Positions 16,544-25,471 of a stretch of 64,000 nucleotides of DNA are shown here, piece after piece; within the stretch, counting starts at the first letter, position 1; each line of letters begins with the position of its first letter. This DNA comes from CALRQJ02 sp943370285. GTDB lineage: Bacteria; Bacteroidota; Bacteroidia; Chitinophagales; Chitinophagaceae. Both the position numbers and the translations under genes were made by a program. Location: NCBI GenBank assembly GCA_943370285.1, contig CALRQJ020000017.1, forward strand, positions 21,945 through 85,944, read 5' to 3'. The notes beneath the pieces were generated by a model. It worked only from the letters and a program-made list of their open reading frames with translations. It did no database searches and was not told where the DNA came from.

Positions 16544-17753
16544 TGTGTGCCTTTTTAATTAGTTCTTGCCCTAATTTTACCCTGTCCGCATAATTCTTAA
16601 AATTAAAAGACTTTCCTCCATTAAAGCATTCTTTCATAACATCGTTTACGGCTTTTGGTCCAAGAGTTTTTGCAACATTTCCAGTAAAAAGTTCATTGAT
16701 ATTGTCAATAATTGAATTAAGGTCATCTCCTTTATAGCTGTTGATATATTCTTGAACTTTAGATTGCTCAAATTCCACCATTTTATTATCTAAAGCCATT
16801 CCTGTCAAGCCTTCAAAAGATTGCTTTGCCCCATTGGCATCTGTAAAACCTCCTGAAAGTTTCCCGTCAGCCAATAAATCTTTAGCATTTTTCATATTAT
16901 GAGAAAACAAAAACTTGTTTCCACCTTTCAAAAAAGCCTCTGTGTTGTCTTTTATTACCCATAAATTAGGTGTTTCAGTAGCACCAACTGCGTTTAATCC
17001 TGTTACCAATTGAGCTGCACCGAACCACTTAGAACGATAACCTTTTGCATCTGCTTGACTTTGAGCCCATCCATAATAAGCATTTCTTTGATAAACAGTT
17101 TGGAAAGCATCTGACCTTAAATGCTGTGTACTATACGAAGCTGCTGAATTAAATGTCTTACTATCGTAAGCCCCTAAAGTAGAATACCATTGTGTGGCTT
17201 TTAATGTAAACCATGGATTTAGTTTTTTATATGACGGCACGGGTTCTCTACCATCAGCATCAAAGAACATTATTGGGTTATTAGCCATCGCAGAGTATGG
17301 CGACCATTGTGGGTATTTGCTTGCTAACGGGTCAACAACATGCCATCTTCCTATCTGTCCATCATACATCCTTGCACCATAATCCAACCACTTTAATCCA
17401 CTACCATCAGAGAACTCTTCTTTTTGTTCTTCTTTGCCGTTGTATTTGAGCATATTCCTCACTGCGTTCGGAATGACGGTTGCTTTTGAACTTATCCCCG
17501 CCATCGTCAATCCGAACGGATAGTAATGTGTTTCTTCTACTAATGGGCCACGGGTATGAGTCACTTGAAAGTTATCAAAGAACGCTGCAATATTGGGTGT
17601 TTCATTGCTGGTGTAAATATATAAAAATCCATTGGTCGTTATGACACGGTTGGTTATAATATGTGTTAAAAATTCTTCGTTATTACCTACTTGCTCAAAG
17701 CCGCTGTTGTTGCCGTGATTGGTAATAACGGGTTTAAATAATGATGGTTGCAA
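16536..17753 (-). CDS. Cassette 3: intact Rhs C-terminal tip, toxin type unknown
   Basis: 405 residues from a TTG, with no break from the leader onward (FKPVITNHGNNSGFEQVG, GFLYIYTSNETPNIAAFF, HTRGPLVEETHYYPFG). The Rhs core has YNGKEEQKEEFSDGSG, YGARMYDGQIGRWHVVDP and PIMFFDADGRE at about 115-180. The toxin is about 190-405 and contains FLFSHNMKNAKDLLADG and CFNGGKSFNFKNYADRVK. I do not recognise it. The frame is uninterrupted because this leader lacks the 20-bp insertion, so it could be fused to an Rhs body by recombination anywhere in the leader. Confidence 0.75.
   Translation of the reverse strand: MQPSLFKPVITNHGNNSGFEQVGNNEEFLTHIITNRVITTNGFLYIYTSNETPNIAAFFDNFQVTHTRGPLVEETHYYPFGLTMAGISSKATVIPNAVRNMLKYNGKEEQKEEFSDGSGLKWLDYGARMYDGQIGRWHVVDPLASKYPQWSPYSAMANNPIMFFDADGREPVPSYKKLNPWFTLKATQWYSTLGAYDSKTFNSAASYSTQHLRSDAFQTVYQRNAYYGWAQSQADAKGYRSKWFGAAQLVTGLNAVGATETPNLWVIKDNTEAFLKGGNKFLFSHNMKNAKDLLADGKLSGGFTDANGAKQSFEGLTGMALDNKMVEFEQSKVQEYINSYKGDDLNSIIDNINELFTGNVAKTLGPKAVNDVMKECFNGGKSFNFKNYADRVKLGQELIKKAHNE
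17488..17738 (-). repeat. Cassette 3 leader repeat
   Basis: About 250 bp nearly identical to the leaders of cassettes 1 and 4-9, without the insertion. Unlike most others it is not preceded by the GGGGTC hairpin; a different hairpin (AAGCCCC/GGGGCTT) lies at 17818-17832. Confidence 0.75.
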
Positions 17754-17814
17754 GCTTATTGCTAGTGTCGCTAGGATTACGCAATTGAATCGTTAATGAG
17801 ACCCTCAGAACGAC

Positions 17815-17835
17815 TAAAAGCCCCTATGGGGCTTA
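17815..17835 (-). terminator. Short GC-rich hairpin after immunity gene 4
   Basis: AAAGCCCCTATGGGGCTTA forms a 7-bp stem with a 2-3 base loop, 30 bases downstream of the cassette 4 immunity stop. It has no long T run, so terminator activity is uncertain. Confidence 0.4.
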
Positions 17836-17863
17836 TAGCGACTAGATACAAATTTATTTTATC

Positions 17864-18250
17864 CTACACCGGATGATTTAATCGTAAAATCAGAAAAAAT
17901 GACACTAAAAGTAGAATTGGGATTAAACCTGTAATCAGAGCCCAAAGTCTTCTTTTGCCAACACTTTTAGAATTAAAGCTATTAATATATAGATCCATTC
18001 TTTCTTTTGTATAATATCTATAGTTCAGGATAATAATAAATATATATATAATAATTGTTACTAATTTATTTCTAGATAAAAAAGTAAAAAAAGATGCCTT
18101 AAAATACTCGTTAATAATCAAAACAAAAAGCAATAATGCGAGACTTTGATAGATAACTATGACCAACTTAGCATGGAAATAGGGGTCAATTCGTTTTTGC
18201 TTTAAGTAATGTTTATAAGAACTTGCAAAGATATTATCGAAAAAAATCAT
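17864..18250 (-). CDS. Cassette 4 immunity protein (membrane)
   Basis: 128 residues with three or four hydrophobic helices (LVIVIYQSLALLLFVLII, LVTIIIYIFIIILNY, LWALITGLIPILLLVSFF). It starts 17 bases after the cassette 4 toxin stop. A membrane immunity protein fits the hydrophobic C-terminal part of that toxin. Family not recognised. Confidence 0.6.
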   Translation of the reverse strand: MIFFDNIFASSYKHYLKQKRIDPYFHAKLVIVIYQSLALLLFVLIINEYFKASFFTFLSRNKLVTIIIYIFIIILNYRYYTKERMDLYINSFNSKSVGKRRLWALITGLIPILLLVSFFLILRLNHPV

Positions 18251-18267
18251 TTTAATATGAATTAAAG

Positions 18268-19291
18268 TTAAAACGCTGGTTTGGTATATTGTGTTGGAAC
18301 TCCACTTTTTGCAGCTGTTTCTTGGATAGTTTCAGAAATCCCTTTTCCATTATTTAAACCCATACAAACCAAATTTGCAACAAATATGAATGGAGCAGTT
18401 ACTGGCAAAGCCACAGATACATAAAGTAATGCTGCATCAACTCCATGTTTCATTTGTACGCCATTTGCAGCAGCATCAACAACTGTTAACAGAGCACCTG
18501 CACCTGCTAAAGTTGAACTCGCCTTTTTTGCAAAATTCTCTACTACTTTAGCCTTTCCGAATTTCCCTCCTAATTCCATGCTCTTTAGTGCTGTATTATC
18601 AACAGCATCTAAGATTGTTTTTGTGGCCTCTATCCCTTTAGATAAATCATTATCTGTTGAAAAAGACTGTTGCGGAGAACTTTCTGGTTCAGTTGAGTGT
18701 GCAGCAGTATTAGTTGATTTACCATCTTCTAACCTTGTAGATGTTCCATTATCATTTAATTGGTAAGCTGTTCTTTTATCAGTATCATTTTTATACCCAT
18801 TTTGAATAATTCCAGTTTTGCCTATATACTCAACGTCGGTATTTTTTTGTTTACCATTTTGGTTTTGACCTTGTGAAGTCGCCCAATCTAAAGCACTTTT
18901 TTGGTCAACAACTTTATCAACCCAATCCACATGTAAATCTCCATACATATCTCTATACTTGAGCCAATCAATAGCTCTCATACCATCTGGGTCAACCAAA
19001 TCTTAGTGGGTTATCAAAAGCATAATTATATGGCGACCACCTTCTCATTTTATCTGCAAGTGGGTCTATTGCCATCCATCTCCCTGTCTGGTTATCATAC
19101 ATCCTCGCTACATAATCCAACCATTCTAATCCACTACCATCGCTGAACTCTTCCCTTTGTTCTTCCTTACCATTGTATTTGAGTTTGTTGCTTGGGGATG
19201 TTGTAGCAGCCTTGCTACTTATTCCGCTCATTGTCAATCCGAACGGATAGTAATGAGACTCTTCCACTAGTGGGCCACGGGTATGGGTCAC
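18268..19291 (-). pseudogene. Cassette 4: Rhs tip with one-base frameshift
   Basis: The upstream part (18992-19291) reads THTRGPLVEESHYYPFG through YNGKEEQREEFSDGSG to NPLRF, then stops. The downstream part (18268-18999) begins VDPDGMRAIDWLKY. Removing one G at about 18996 joins them as NPLRFVDPDG, the usual Rhs core signature, so a single-base insertion broke the gene. The tail ends in a hydrophobic segment (LLTVVDAAANGVQ, AALLYVSVALPVTAPFIFVANLV) that could insert into membranes. The leader has the 20-bp insertion as well. Confidence 0.75.
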
Positions 19292-19560
19292 CTGAAGGTT
19301 ATCAAAGAACCTGCCTACCGGCAGGCAGGCGCTGCAATGTTTGGTGTTTCATTGCTGGTGTAAATATATAAAAATCCGGTAGTGGTTATGGCACGGTTGG
19401 TTATAGTATGTGTTAAAAATTCTTCATTATTTCCTACTTGCTCAAAGCCGCTGTTGTTGCCATCGTTGGTGATAAACGGTTTAATTAATAGTAGTTGGAA
19501 GTTTAATGCTGGGGTCTCATAGCTGTGCTGCTATGGCATTTATGGAGACCCAATCAGGAA
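19218..19560 (-). repeat. Cassette 4 leader repeat, insertion and hairpin
   Basis: Leader of about 270 bp with the 20-bp insertion at 19310-19329, then an imperfect GGGGTCTCAT/ATGGAGACCC hairpin at about 19510-19556. Confidence 0.75.
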
Positions 19561-19599
19561 TAGAAAATAAGAATTAACAATTGGTTCGTGAGGAGTGCG

Positions 19600-19740
19600 A
19601 AGAAATTATAAAACCTTTACAAATTTTAAACCACCTTATTAAATCCTTAACTTAATGACGTTGCCCCAGCAAGACAAAATCTCTCAACTAAGTAAAATAG
19701 AAAAGCACCGAGAGGGAGCTTTGTTAGTTTTAATTTCCTA
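19600..19740. repeat. Intercassette remnant and terminator between cassettes 4 and 5
   Basis: The stretch CCTTTACAAATTTTAAACC ... TTATTAAATCCTTAA ... CCCCAGCAAGAC (about 19610-19675) recurs at 23567-23625, where it continues into a decayed toxin tail. It is a remnant of a deleted cassette. A weak AAAGC/GCTTT hairpin at about 19706-19728 could terminate immunity gene 5. Confidence 0.5.
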
Positions 19741-19748
19741 AAGTAGAA

Positions 19749-20228
19749 TCAAAGTTTATTTGATAAGGCTTTTAAATTGCTCTTAAAATATTTCAATGAA
19801 AGCATATCCCCAAGTGATAAAATTAGAATTTGATAAATAGACAACCCAATAATATGAACGATATAATCTGTTAGTAAATTATTCATTTCATTTTTCTGAA
19901 GAAAATGTTGAATAACATTAAATAACCCAGATAATGATGTACTTAACTCAATGGCTATATCCAGAGCGTACATGTTCTTATCAAAGGTTATACATAAGAG
20001 TACAATTGCGTAAATAAGAGGCCCCCCCCATAATACTCTTTTATTTAAGAAAGAAGATAGAATAAAAACCATAACACAATAAATGAGAGGTAATAAAAAA
20101 TACTCACTTATGCTTTTTTTAAAACCTATAGAAACATAATTTATTAGAAAAAAGAAAAAAAAGTTAACCGCCAAAAATATTCCCAAGCAAATAAGCGAAA
20201 AGCTTAAATTGTTTTTAAGGTTGCTCAT
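19749..20228 (-). CDS. Cassette 5 immunity protein (membrane)
   Basis: 159 residues with five or so hydrophobic helices (FSLICLGIFLAVNFFFFFLI, LLPLIYCVMVFILSSF, LIYAIVLLCITF and two further). It starts 2 bases after the cassette 5 toxin stop. Polytopic membrane protein; family not recognised; immunity role by position. Confidence 0.6.
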   Translation of the reverse strand: MSNLKNNLSFSLICLGIFLAVNFFFFFLINYVSIGFKKSISEYFLLPLIYCVMVFILSSFLNKRVLWGGPLIYAIVLLCITFDKNMYALDIAIELSTSLSGLFNVIQHFLQKNEMNNLLTDYIVHIIGLSIYQILILSLGDMLSLKYFKSNLKALSNKL

Positions 20229-20230
20229 AA

Positions 20231-21175
20231 TTATCTTCTTTTTTCTTGGTATTTCTTGTATTCTTTTGCATTTGAAAGTCCAGGATTTCCACTGCCAAAG
20301 AGACCTTCTATATAATCAGAAATATGTCTTAAACCAGTTTTTGACATATCTATATGACCAGGTATATTATCAGTAGCAGATTTTGCACCGTTATAATATT
20401 TAAGCTCAATACCAGATGAACTTAAGCCTCCAGAACCTTTTGCAGCTGTGCTTTGATGAGGATCAGAAAAACTTCTATCATCCCAACTTGCCGTATATTT
20501 ATTTGCCGCATCACTGTTTGCAAAACCTGCAAACCTGCCTTTGAAATCTTTATTATCAGTTTCTAAAACTGTAACATCCTTTTGAACTTGACCAATATCA
20601 AAACCCATAGCTACCAATCCATCTTCAACCATTTTCTCAACCAACCTTCCTTCCAGCCTTGTTAAATATCCGCCTTGTTTATCGCCTTCAATCCAACGTG
20701 ATTGAGATATTCCGTCCTGATAAAATCCATTAACTGAATTGCCTTCGCCTGGCTTATACTCCTCTGAAAATGTTCCATCTGCTTTTCTATTTACAGTATA
20801 TGTTCCATTGCCTAATGGTCCATAATTATCTGCTTCATTATTTATTGTTGAAGTGCCTGTTAGTTTATTGTCTTTATCGTAGGTATTGGTAATTATTACA
20901 GCTTCAAGTCCTTCTAATTCGATTGCGTTGATTACTCTATTTTCTGAAAAAGCGTATGTAGAATTATAGACGTACTTATCAGCAAGTGGATCTATCTGCG
21001 TAAATCGGCCTATTTGAGGATCGTGCTGACGATACTTAAATTCATAAAAATCAACATCGAATGCATCATTAAATTCCTGGCCCTGAAATTTGATTTTATT
21101 TTCAAGATTCCCCGCTGCCTTACTACTTATCCCCGCCATTGTCAATCCGAACGGATAATAATGTGTCTCTTCCAC
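20231..21175 (-). CDS. Cassette 5: intact Rhs C-terminal tip, toxin type unknown
   Basis: 314 residues are counted from a GTG, but the frame is open upstream through THTRGPLV and the whole leader to about 21376. The Rhs core is short and variant (FQGQEFNDAFDVDFYEF, HDPQIGRFTQIDPLADK, NRVINAIELEGLE). The toxin from about residue 95 ends in SGIELKYYNGAKSATDN, PGHIDMSKTGLRHISDYIEG. I recognise no known toxin family. One of three cassettes (3, 5, 8) with an undisturbed frame. Confidence 0.7.
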   Translation of the reverse strand: MEETHYYPFGLTMAGISSKAAGNLENKIKFQGQEFNDAFDVDFYEFKYRQHDPQIGRFTQIDPLADKYVYNSTYAFSENRVINAIELEGLEAVIITNTYDKDNKLTGTSTINNEADNYGPLGNGTYTVNRKADGTFSEEYKPGEGNSVNGFYQDGISQSRWIEGDKQGGYLTRLEGRLVEKMVEDGLVAMGFDIGQVQKDVTVLETDNKDFKGRFAGFANSDAANKYTASWDDRSFSDPHQSTAAKGSGGLSSSGIELKYYNGAKSATDNIPGHIDMSKTGLRHISDYIEGLFGSGNPGLSNAKEYKKYQEKRR

Positions 21176-21400
21176 TAGCGGACCACGAGTGTGTGTTACT
21201 TGAAGGTTATCAAAGAACGCAGCAATGTTGGGTGTTTCATTGCTGGTGTAAATATATAAAAATCCGTTAGTGGTTATGGCACGGTTGGTAATAGTATGTG
21301 TTAAAAATTTTTCATTATTTCCTACTTGCTCAAAGCCGCTGTTATTGCCATCGTTGGTAATAACCGATTTAAATTAATGGTTATTGTAAATTTAATGCCG
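21125..21400 (-). repeat. Cassette 5 leader repeat
   Basis: About 250 bp, no insertion, open in the toxin frame throughout. The hairpin normally found upstream is diverged here (about 21395-21450, GGGTCC-containing). The block near 21490 repeats the ATGAAGCAAAAACTGGCTCA seen at 13567. Confidence 0.7.
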
Positions 21401-21552
21401 GGTCCATTGGCTTACTGACCTGGCTTGTTAGGGAAACTCCAGCAGGACTAAGTTGTTTCCAAACTCATTTATGATTTTCTTTTTCAGCAGGAGATGAAGC
21501 AAAAACTGGCTCAGGTACTTTTAGGATAACTTATCTAAACAAGGCATAAGCT

Positions 21553-21589
21553 AAAAAGCCATCTGCTAATTTGATAACCGATGGCTTTT
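21553..21589 (-). terminator. Terminator after immunity gene 6
   Basis: AAAAGCCATC and GATGGCTTTT arms with a 17-base loop, about 80 bases downstream of the cassette 6 immunity stop; symmetrical enough to work in both directions. Confidence 0.5.
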
Positions 21590-21666
21590 ATATTTAACCT
21601 GCTTAAACTCGCTATAGTTGGAGGTGAAGAACAACAATTGTAAATAACATAACAATAAAATTATTA

Positions 21667-21957
21667 TCAACTCGGAGCTTGTTGTTCACTTATTGCCCTT
21701 AAAACGGTAGCTAATCTATCTAAATCACTATATGTAAAAACTTCTTTTTCTACAATAGATTTTTTCAAATAATTTATATCATCTTTTAGTGACCCTACTA
21801 CAATTTCGGGTGGGTTCTTAAAATCATTCCACTTATCGGCTGAAATTAGCCAATACTCATCCGTGCTAAAATTAAAATATTGTAAATGGTCCTTTTCTAA
21901 CTTATCAATTATTAGCTTAAAGAGGATTTCAATTTCATTAATTGTAATACTTGACAT
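21667..21957 (-). CDS. Cassette 6 immunity protein (soluble)
   Basis: 96 residues, acidic, no membrane helix. The sequence has DEYWLISADKWNDF and a PPEIVVGSLKDDINYL segment, a pattern I associate with immunity partners of Bacteroidota polymorphic toxins whose tails contain DYKKDPDKYDN, as cassette 6 does. It starts 16 bases after the toxin stop. Confidence 0.65.
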   Translation of the reverse strand: MSSITINEIEILFKLIIDKLEKDHLQYFNFSTDEYWLISADKWNDFKNPPEIVVGSLKDDINYLKKSIVEKEVFTYSDLDRLATVLRAISEQQAPS

Positions 21958-21973
21958 TAATTTAAGTTATTAT

Positions 21974-22711
21974 TTAAGGATTTAGATTTTCTAATTTTTT
22001 TAAAAATTGTTGTAGCTGTTGATTAGCCTTCTCCAATTCGCCCTTATTTTTATTTATTTGTTTTTCTAAAGACTTAATCCGGCCATCAATTTTTTGTTTA
22101 CGCAATTCTTGACTAACATTCTTTAATTCTCCATTATTGTCGTACTTATCTGGATCTTTCTTATAATCATCAAGTTTTTGTTCATGCTCCTTTACGTTCT
22201 TTTCCAACGACTTTACAGATTTTTCTAATGATTTAATTTCACCCTTTAATTTATCTTTTGCAGTTTCTTCATTAGATTGGCTTTTAAGCGTAAGTGGTAC
22301 TAGTGAACGGGCAACAGTAGCATCTCTTAAAGCTATTGGCATCCTTGAAGCAGCAGATGGAGTGCCCTGTCTTTGAACCCATTTAACTACCCAAAGTAGA
22401 GATCTTCCCCCTCGTATAACCCATGGATTTCTTCCATCAGGGTCGTCATGTAAAATAGGATTATTAAATCCAAAATGATAAGGAGAAAAATTCTCCTGAT
22501 TCACTTCTGTTTCAGGGTCAGTTTGTATAAATCTTCCTATTTGCTGGTCATAAGTTCTTGCATTGAAATCGTAAACTTCTAAACCACTTGCATCTCTGAA
22601 CTCTTTGTTTTGTATTTCATTTCCGTTGAAGCCTCTTTTATTTCCACATCCACAACTTGCATCATTACCACCTGCACTTACAGCCCTTGAAGAAATCCCT
22701 GCCATTGTCAA
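21974..22711 (-). CDS. Cassette 6: Rhs tip with charged coiled-coil toxin tail
   Basis: 245 residues from an internal start in the leader (TMAGISSRA). An unusual Cys-containing junction (DASCGCGNKRGFNGNE) precedes the core: DFNARTYDQQIGRFIQTDPE and NPILHDDPDGRNPW. The tail (about 145-245) is highly charged, with KLDDYKKDPDKYDNNGELKN and GRIKSLEKQINKNKGELEK. This DYxxxPxxYDNxG pattern recurs in other Rhs tails; I know no established activity for it. The frame is closed upstream by the 20-bp insertion. Confidence 0.7.
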   Translation of the reverse strand: MTMAGISSRAVSAGGNDASCGCGNKRGFNGNEIQNKEFRDASGLEVYDFNARTYDQQIGRFIQTDPETEVNQENFSPYHFGFNNPILHDDPDGRNPWVIRGGRSLLWVVKWVQRQGTPSAASRMPIALRDATVARSLVPLTLKSQSNEETAKDKLKGEIKSLEKSVKSLEKNVKEHEQKLDDYKKDPDKYDNNGELKNVSQELRKQKIDGRIKSLEKQINKNKGELEKANQQLQQFLKKLENLNP

Positions 22712-23032
22712 TCCGAACGGATAGTAATGCGTTTCTTCTACTAGTGGACCTCGGGTATGGATTACCTGAAGGTTATCAAAGAACCTGCCTACCGGCAGGC
22801 AGGCGCTTCAATGTTTGGTGTTTCATTGCTGGTGTAAATATATAAAAATCCGTTGGTGGTTATTGCACGGGTGGTTATAGTATGTGTTAAAAATTCTTCA
22901 TTATCGCCTACTTGCTCAAAGCCACTGTTGTTGCCATCGTTAGTAATAACCGGTTTAATTATTGGTAGTTGGAAGTTTAATGCCGGGACCCCATAGCTGA
23001 GCTGCTAAGGCAATGCATGGAGACCCCTGCAA
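22690..23032 (-). repeat. Cassette 6 leader repeat, insertion and hairpin
   Basis: Leader with the 20-bp insertion at 22784-22803 and the intercassette hairpin (GGGACCCCAT/ATGGAGACCCC) at about 22983-23027. Confidence 0.75.
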
Positions 23033-23075
23033 GACAAGGAGAAACCTCTTATCTCATTATTTTTTTTGAAACTAA

Positions 23076-23369
23076 CTATTTTGATGCGACGTCAGTTACT
23101 GCATCTGTTAAAACGATATTGCCTATTATAAATCCAACTTTTAATAGTACAGAAAAACACCACACATTAGATAGACCAGATATACGAATCGGCAATTCGT
23201 TCTGGATAATATTAACTAACTCTATTTGAGATCTTTCACCCAAATATTTGATTTGAGTAGTATCTAATTTATTTGCCCAAGCAATCATTGCATGTCGTAA
23301 ATCAATAGCACTTATTTGATTTATATAAGTACCCCCTTTAAATTCCATTATAAATGTGAAAGTATGCAT
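23076..23369 (-). CDS. Orphan immunity-like protein (cassette 6b)
   Basis: 97 residues. The N-terminal half is soluble (FKGGTYINQISAIDLRHAMIAW), followed by a hydrophobic stretch (WCFSVLLKVGFIIGNIVL). It sits where an immunity gene is expected, between a decayed toxin tail (about 23385-23600) and the cassette 6 leader. Retained immunity after toxin loss would protect against siblings carrying that toxin. Family not recognised. Confidence 0.55.
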   Translation of the reverse strand: MHTFTFIMEFKGGTYINQISAIDLRHAMIAWANKLDTTQIKYLGERSQIELVNIIQNELPIRISGLSNVWCFSVLLKVGFIIGNIVLTDAVTDVASK

Positions 23370-23384
23370 AATTAGTTGCTTCCT

Positions 23385-23600
23385 TTTGCCCTTTAACTAT
23401 GATTCTCCCCTGTATTTTCCATTTTCTTCTTCTCGTGTTTCATTAAGGTTTCTAATTTTTCCAACTCTTTTTTTCATCCTTTGTTTTATTTGCTTTACTT
23501 TCTAAGGCATCTCTTTTTGACTTTGCTTCAACAAAAAACATAGGAACACCAAGCAAGTATAAAACCTTTACTAATTTTAAACCGGCTTATTAAATCCTTA
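23385..23600 (-). pseudogene. Decayed toxin tail of a deleted cassette (6b)
   Basis: Minus-strand reading gives GLKLVKVLYLLGVPMFFVEA, KSKRDALESKANKTKDE, then a frameshift to ELEKLETLMKHEKKKMENT. There is no Rhs core or leader. The upstream edge joins the sequence block shared with 19610-19675. It looks like a cassette whose leader and core were deleted, leaving the toxin end and its immunity gene. Confidence 0.5.
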
Positions 23601-23656
23601 ATTCAATGACATTGCCCCAGCAGGACTAAAAAAAGTTAGCGAAGGGGTTTGAGCTA

Positions 23657-24139
23657 TTAATTGCAGTTTAGCTCTTTGAACCGCTTACGAGCTAAATCAT
23701 AAACCGACAAATTGATAAACTCTACTTCAATATCATGTTGTTTTTGCGGCTTGTTTTTATAAATTCCTGATTTTTCTTCAAATATTAATCTTAAAGAAGC
23801 ACAATTTGTTACTTTATTGATTATAAGTTTTCGTAAAGGCAATGGACTGTGGAAAGAAGAAAGAATTCCTGCATTTTGATAATCAAACTGAATCTCTTTA
23901 AGAAATGAAGGAAGTTGACCTACTGAGACAGCGTTATTTATAGAATCTGCATGTTTATCTACAAAAAAATCTAAAGGAGATTTGTCTATATTATTTATCA
24001 AATTCGTATCAATAACAATTGTATGTTCTTCATTAACAGAATCACCTGCAAACTTTTTTTCTTCTTTAGATTTAGGCATACAGCTTAATGCAACTATAAT
24101 GGCGAATAACATAACATTTATTTTGTATCTCATTGTCAT
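23657..24139 (-). CDS. Cassette 7 immunity lipoprotein
   Basis: About 160 residues; ATG starts at 24139 or 24133. A signal peptide ends in a lipobox (FAIIVALSC), so the mature protein is a lipoprotein in the periplasm or outer membrane. The start overlaps the toxin stop as TGATG, giving translational coupling. An exported immunity protein suits the metallopeptidase-like toxin of this cassette, which would act in the periplasm. Family not recognised. Confidence 0.65.
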   Translation of the reverse strand: MTMRYKINVMLFAIIVALSCMPKSKEEKKFAGDSVNEEHTIVIDTNLINNIDKSPLDFFVDKHADSINNAVSVGQLPSFLKEIQFDYQNAGILSSFHSPLPLRKLIINKVTNCASLRLIFEEKSGIYKNKPQKQHDIEVEFINLSVYDLARKRFKELNCN

Positions 24140-25026
24140 CAGTTTATTGCTATTTGTAACTTACCGTGTGTATATGGCATTTTATCCTTACCTCCTAGTT
24201 CTTTTACTGCCCTATTATTAGCATCGGTTTCAGCATCTTTCGGCATCTTTTTATTTACCTCTGCGAAAGCATTGTTATATATAGACTGAATATATTGGGC
24301 TTTTGTTATGCCTTTGACTGCATCTGGATTTTCTGCCTTGACTTTATCATACTGTTTATCAGCCTGATTTAAAACATCATCAATTTTTCCTGTAAAGGTT
24401 ATTGCTTTAGTCTTTCCATTATTAGTAGTCTTCCCAAATCCGCTATTAACTGTAATCGACGACTTAAAGGCTTCTTCAATTTGATCACCATGAGCCTTTT
24501 CATGAGCAGACACTTCTTTTGCTAAACCTGGATTCTTTCTATCAAGACTCCATCCAGCCTGTAATTGCGGATTGATAAATTCATTAACGGTTAACTTAAC
24601 ATCGTATTTACCACTACTATTCTTTGAGTAAGTTATTCCTTGAGATCCCTTATATATTCCAGTTACTCCTAAATCATGTATTGTATTCGGGTTGAAGGGT
24701 AGTTGAAGTGTCTTGCCATCTCCTGTAGCATATTGTTGAGGAGTTCTTGTAACAACAACTTCTTTACCATCAGGGTCAATATGAATAACTGGATTATTAA
24801 GAACATATACAAATGGAGAAATTGAAAAGTACTTATCAGCCAAAGGATCTAAAACCATCCACCTACCAATCTGCCCATCATACATCCTCGCCCCATAATC
24901 CAACCATTCCAATCCAGAACCATCGCTAAACTCTTGTCTTTGTTCTTCCTTGCCATTGTATTTGAGCAGATTCCTCACTGCGTTCGGAATGACAGCAGCT
25001 TTTGAACTTATCCCCGCCATCGTCAA
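24139..25026 (-). CDS. Cassette 7: Rhs tip with HExxH metallopeptidase-like toxin
   Basis: 295 residues from a start inside the leader (TMAGISSKA). The Rhs core is YNGKEEQRQEFSDGSG, YGARMYDGQIGRWMVLDPLA, PVIHIDPDGKEV (about 20-85). The tail contains VSAHEKAHGDQIEEAF, a zinc-binding HExxH motif (HEKAH), and later long charged helices. A zinc peptidase is the most likely activity; the third ligand is not certain. The leader has the 20-bp insertion, so the frame is closed upstream. Confidence 0.72.
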   Translation of the reverse strand: MTMAGISSKAAVIPNAVRNLLKYNGKEEQRQEFSDGSGLEWLDYGARMYDGQIGRWMVLDPLADKYFSISPFVYVLNNPVIHIDPDGKEVVVTRTPQQYATGDGKTLQLPFNPNTIHDLGVTGIYKGSQGITYSKNSSGKYDVKLTVNEFINPQLQAGWSLDRKNPGLAKEVSAHEKAHGDQIEEAFKSSITVNSGFGKTTNNGKTKAITFTGKIDDVLNQADKQYDKVKAENPDAVKGITKAQYIQSIYNNAFAEVNKKMPKDAETDANNRAVKELGGKDKMPYTHGKLQIAIN

Positions 25027-25346
25027 CCCGAACGGATAGTAATGGGTTTCTTCTACTAGTGGGCCACGGGTATGGGTTACCTGAAGGTTATCAAAGAACC
25101 TGCCTACCGGCAGGCAGGCGCTGCAATGTTTGGTGTTTCATTGCTGCTGTAAATATATAAAAATCCATTGTTGGCAATGCCACGGTTTGTTATAATATGT
25201 GTTATAAATTCTTCATTATTACCTACTTGCTCAAAACCGCTATTGTTGCCATCGTTGGTAATAACCGGTTTAAATAATGCTAGTTGTAAGATTAATGACG
25301 GGGTCCCATAGCTGCGCTGCTAAGGCAATTCATGGAGACCCCAGCA
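25005..25346 (-). repeat. Cassette 7 leader repeat, insertion and hairpin
   Basis: Leader with the 20-bp insertion at 25099-25118 and hairpin GGGGTCCCAT/ATGGAGACCCC at about 25300-25344. No gene in 25347-25471. Confidence 0.75.
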
Positions 25347-25471
25347 AGACAAGGCCAACAAGCTATTCTTCCTTGTTAAGTAGTTGCATTAATTTACCGT
25401 TTTGATTTTTGCATTTTTAGGTAGTGGTTGAGATGGTCTTAAAATACAAAAGTTCTTGAGAGGCACTTTGG

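Noticed and set aside
23017..23229. Plus-strand frame starting in the cassette 6 hairpin
   Set aside because: Antisense to the orphan immunity gene; no family resemblance.
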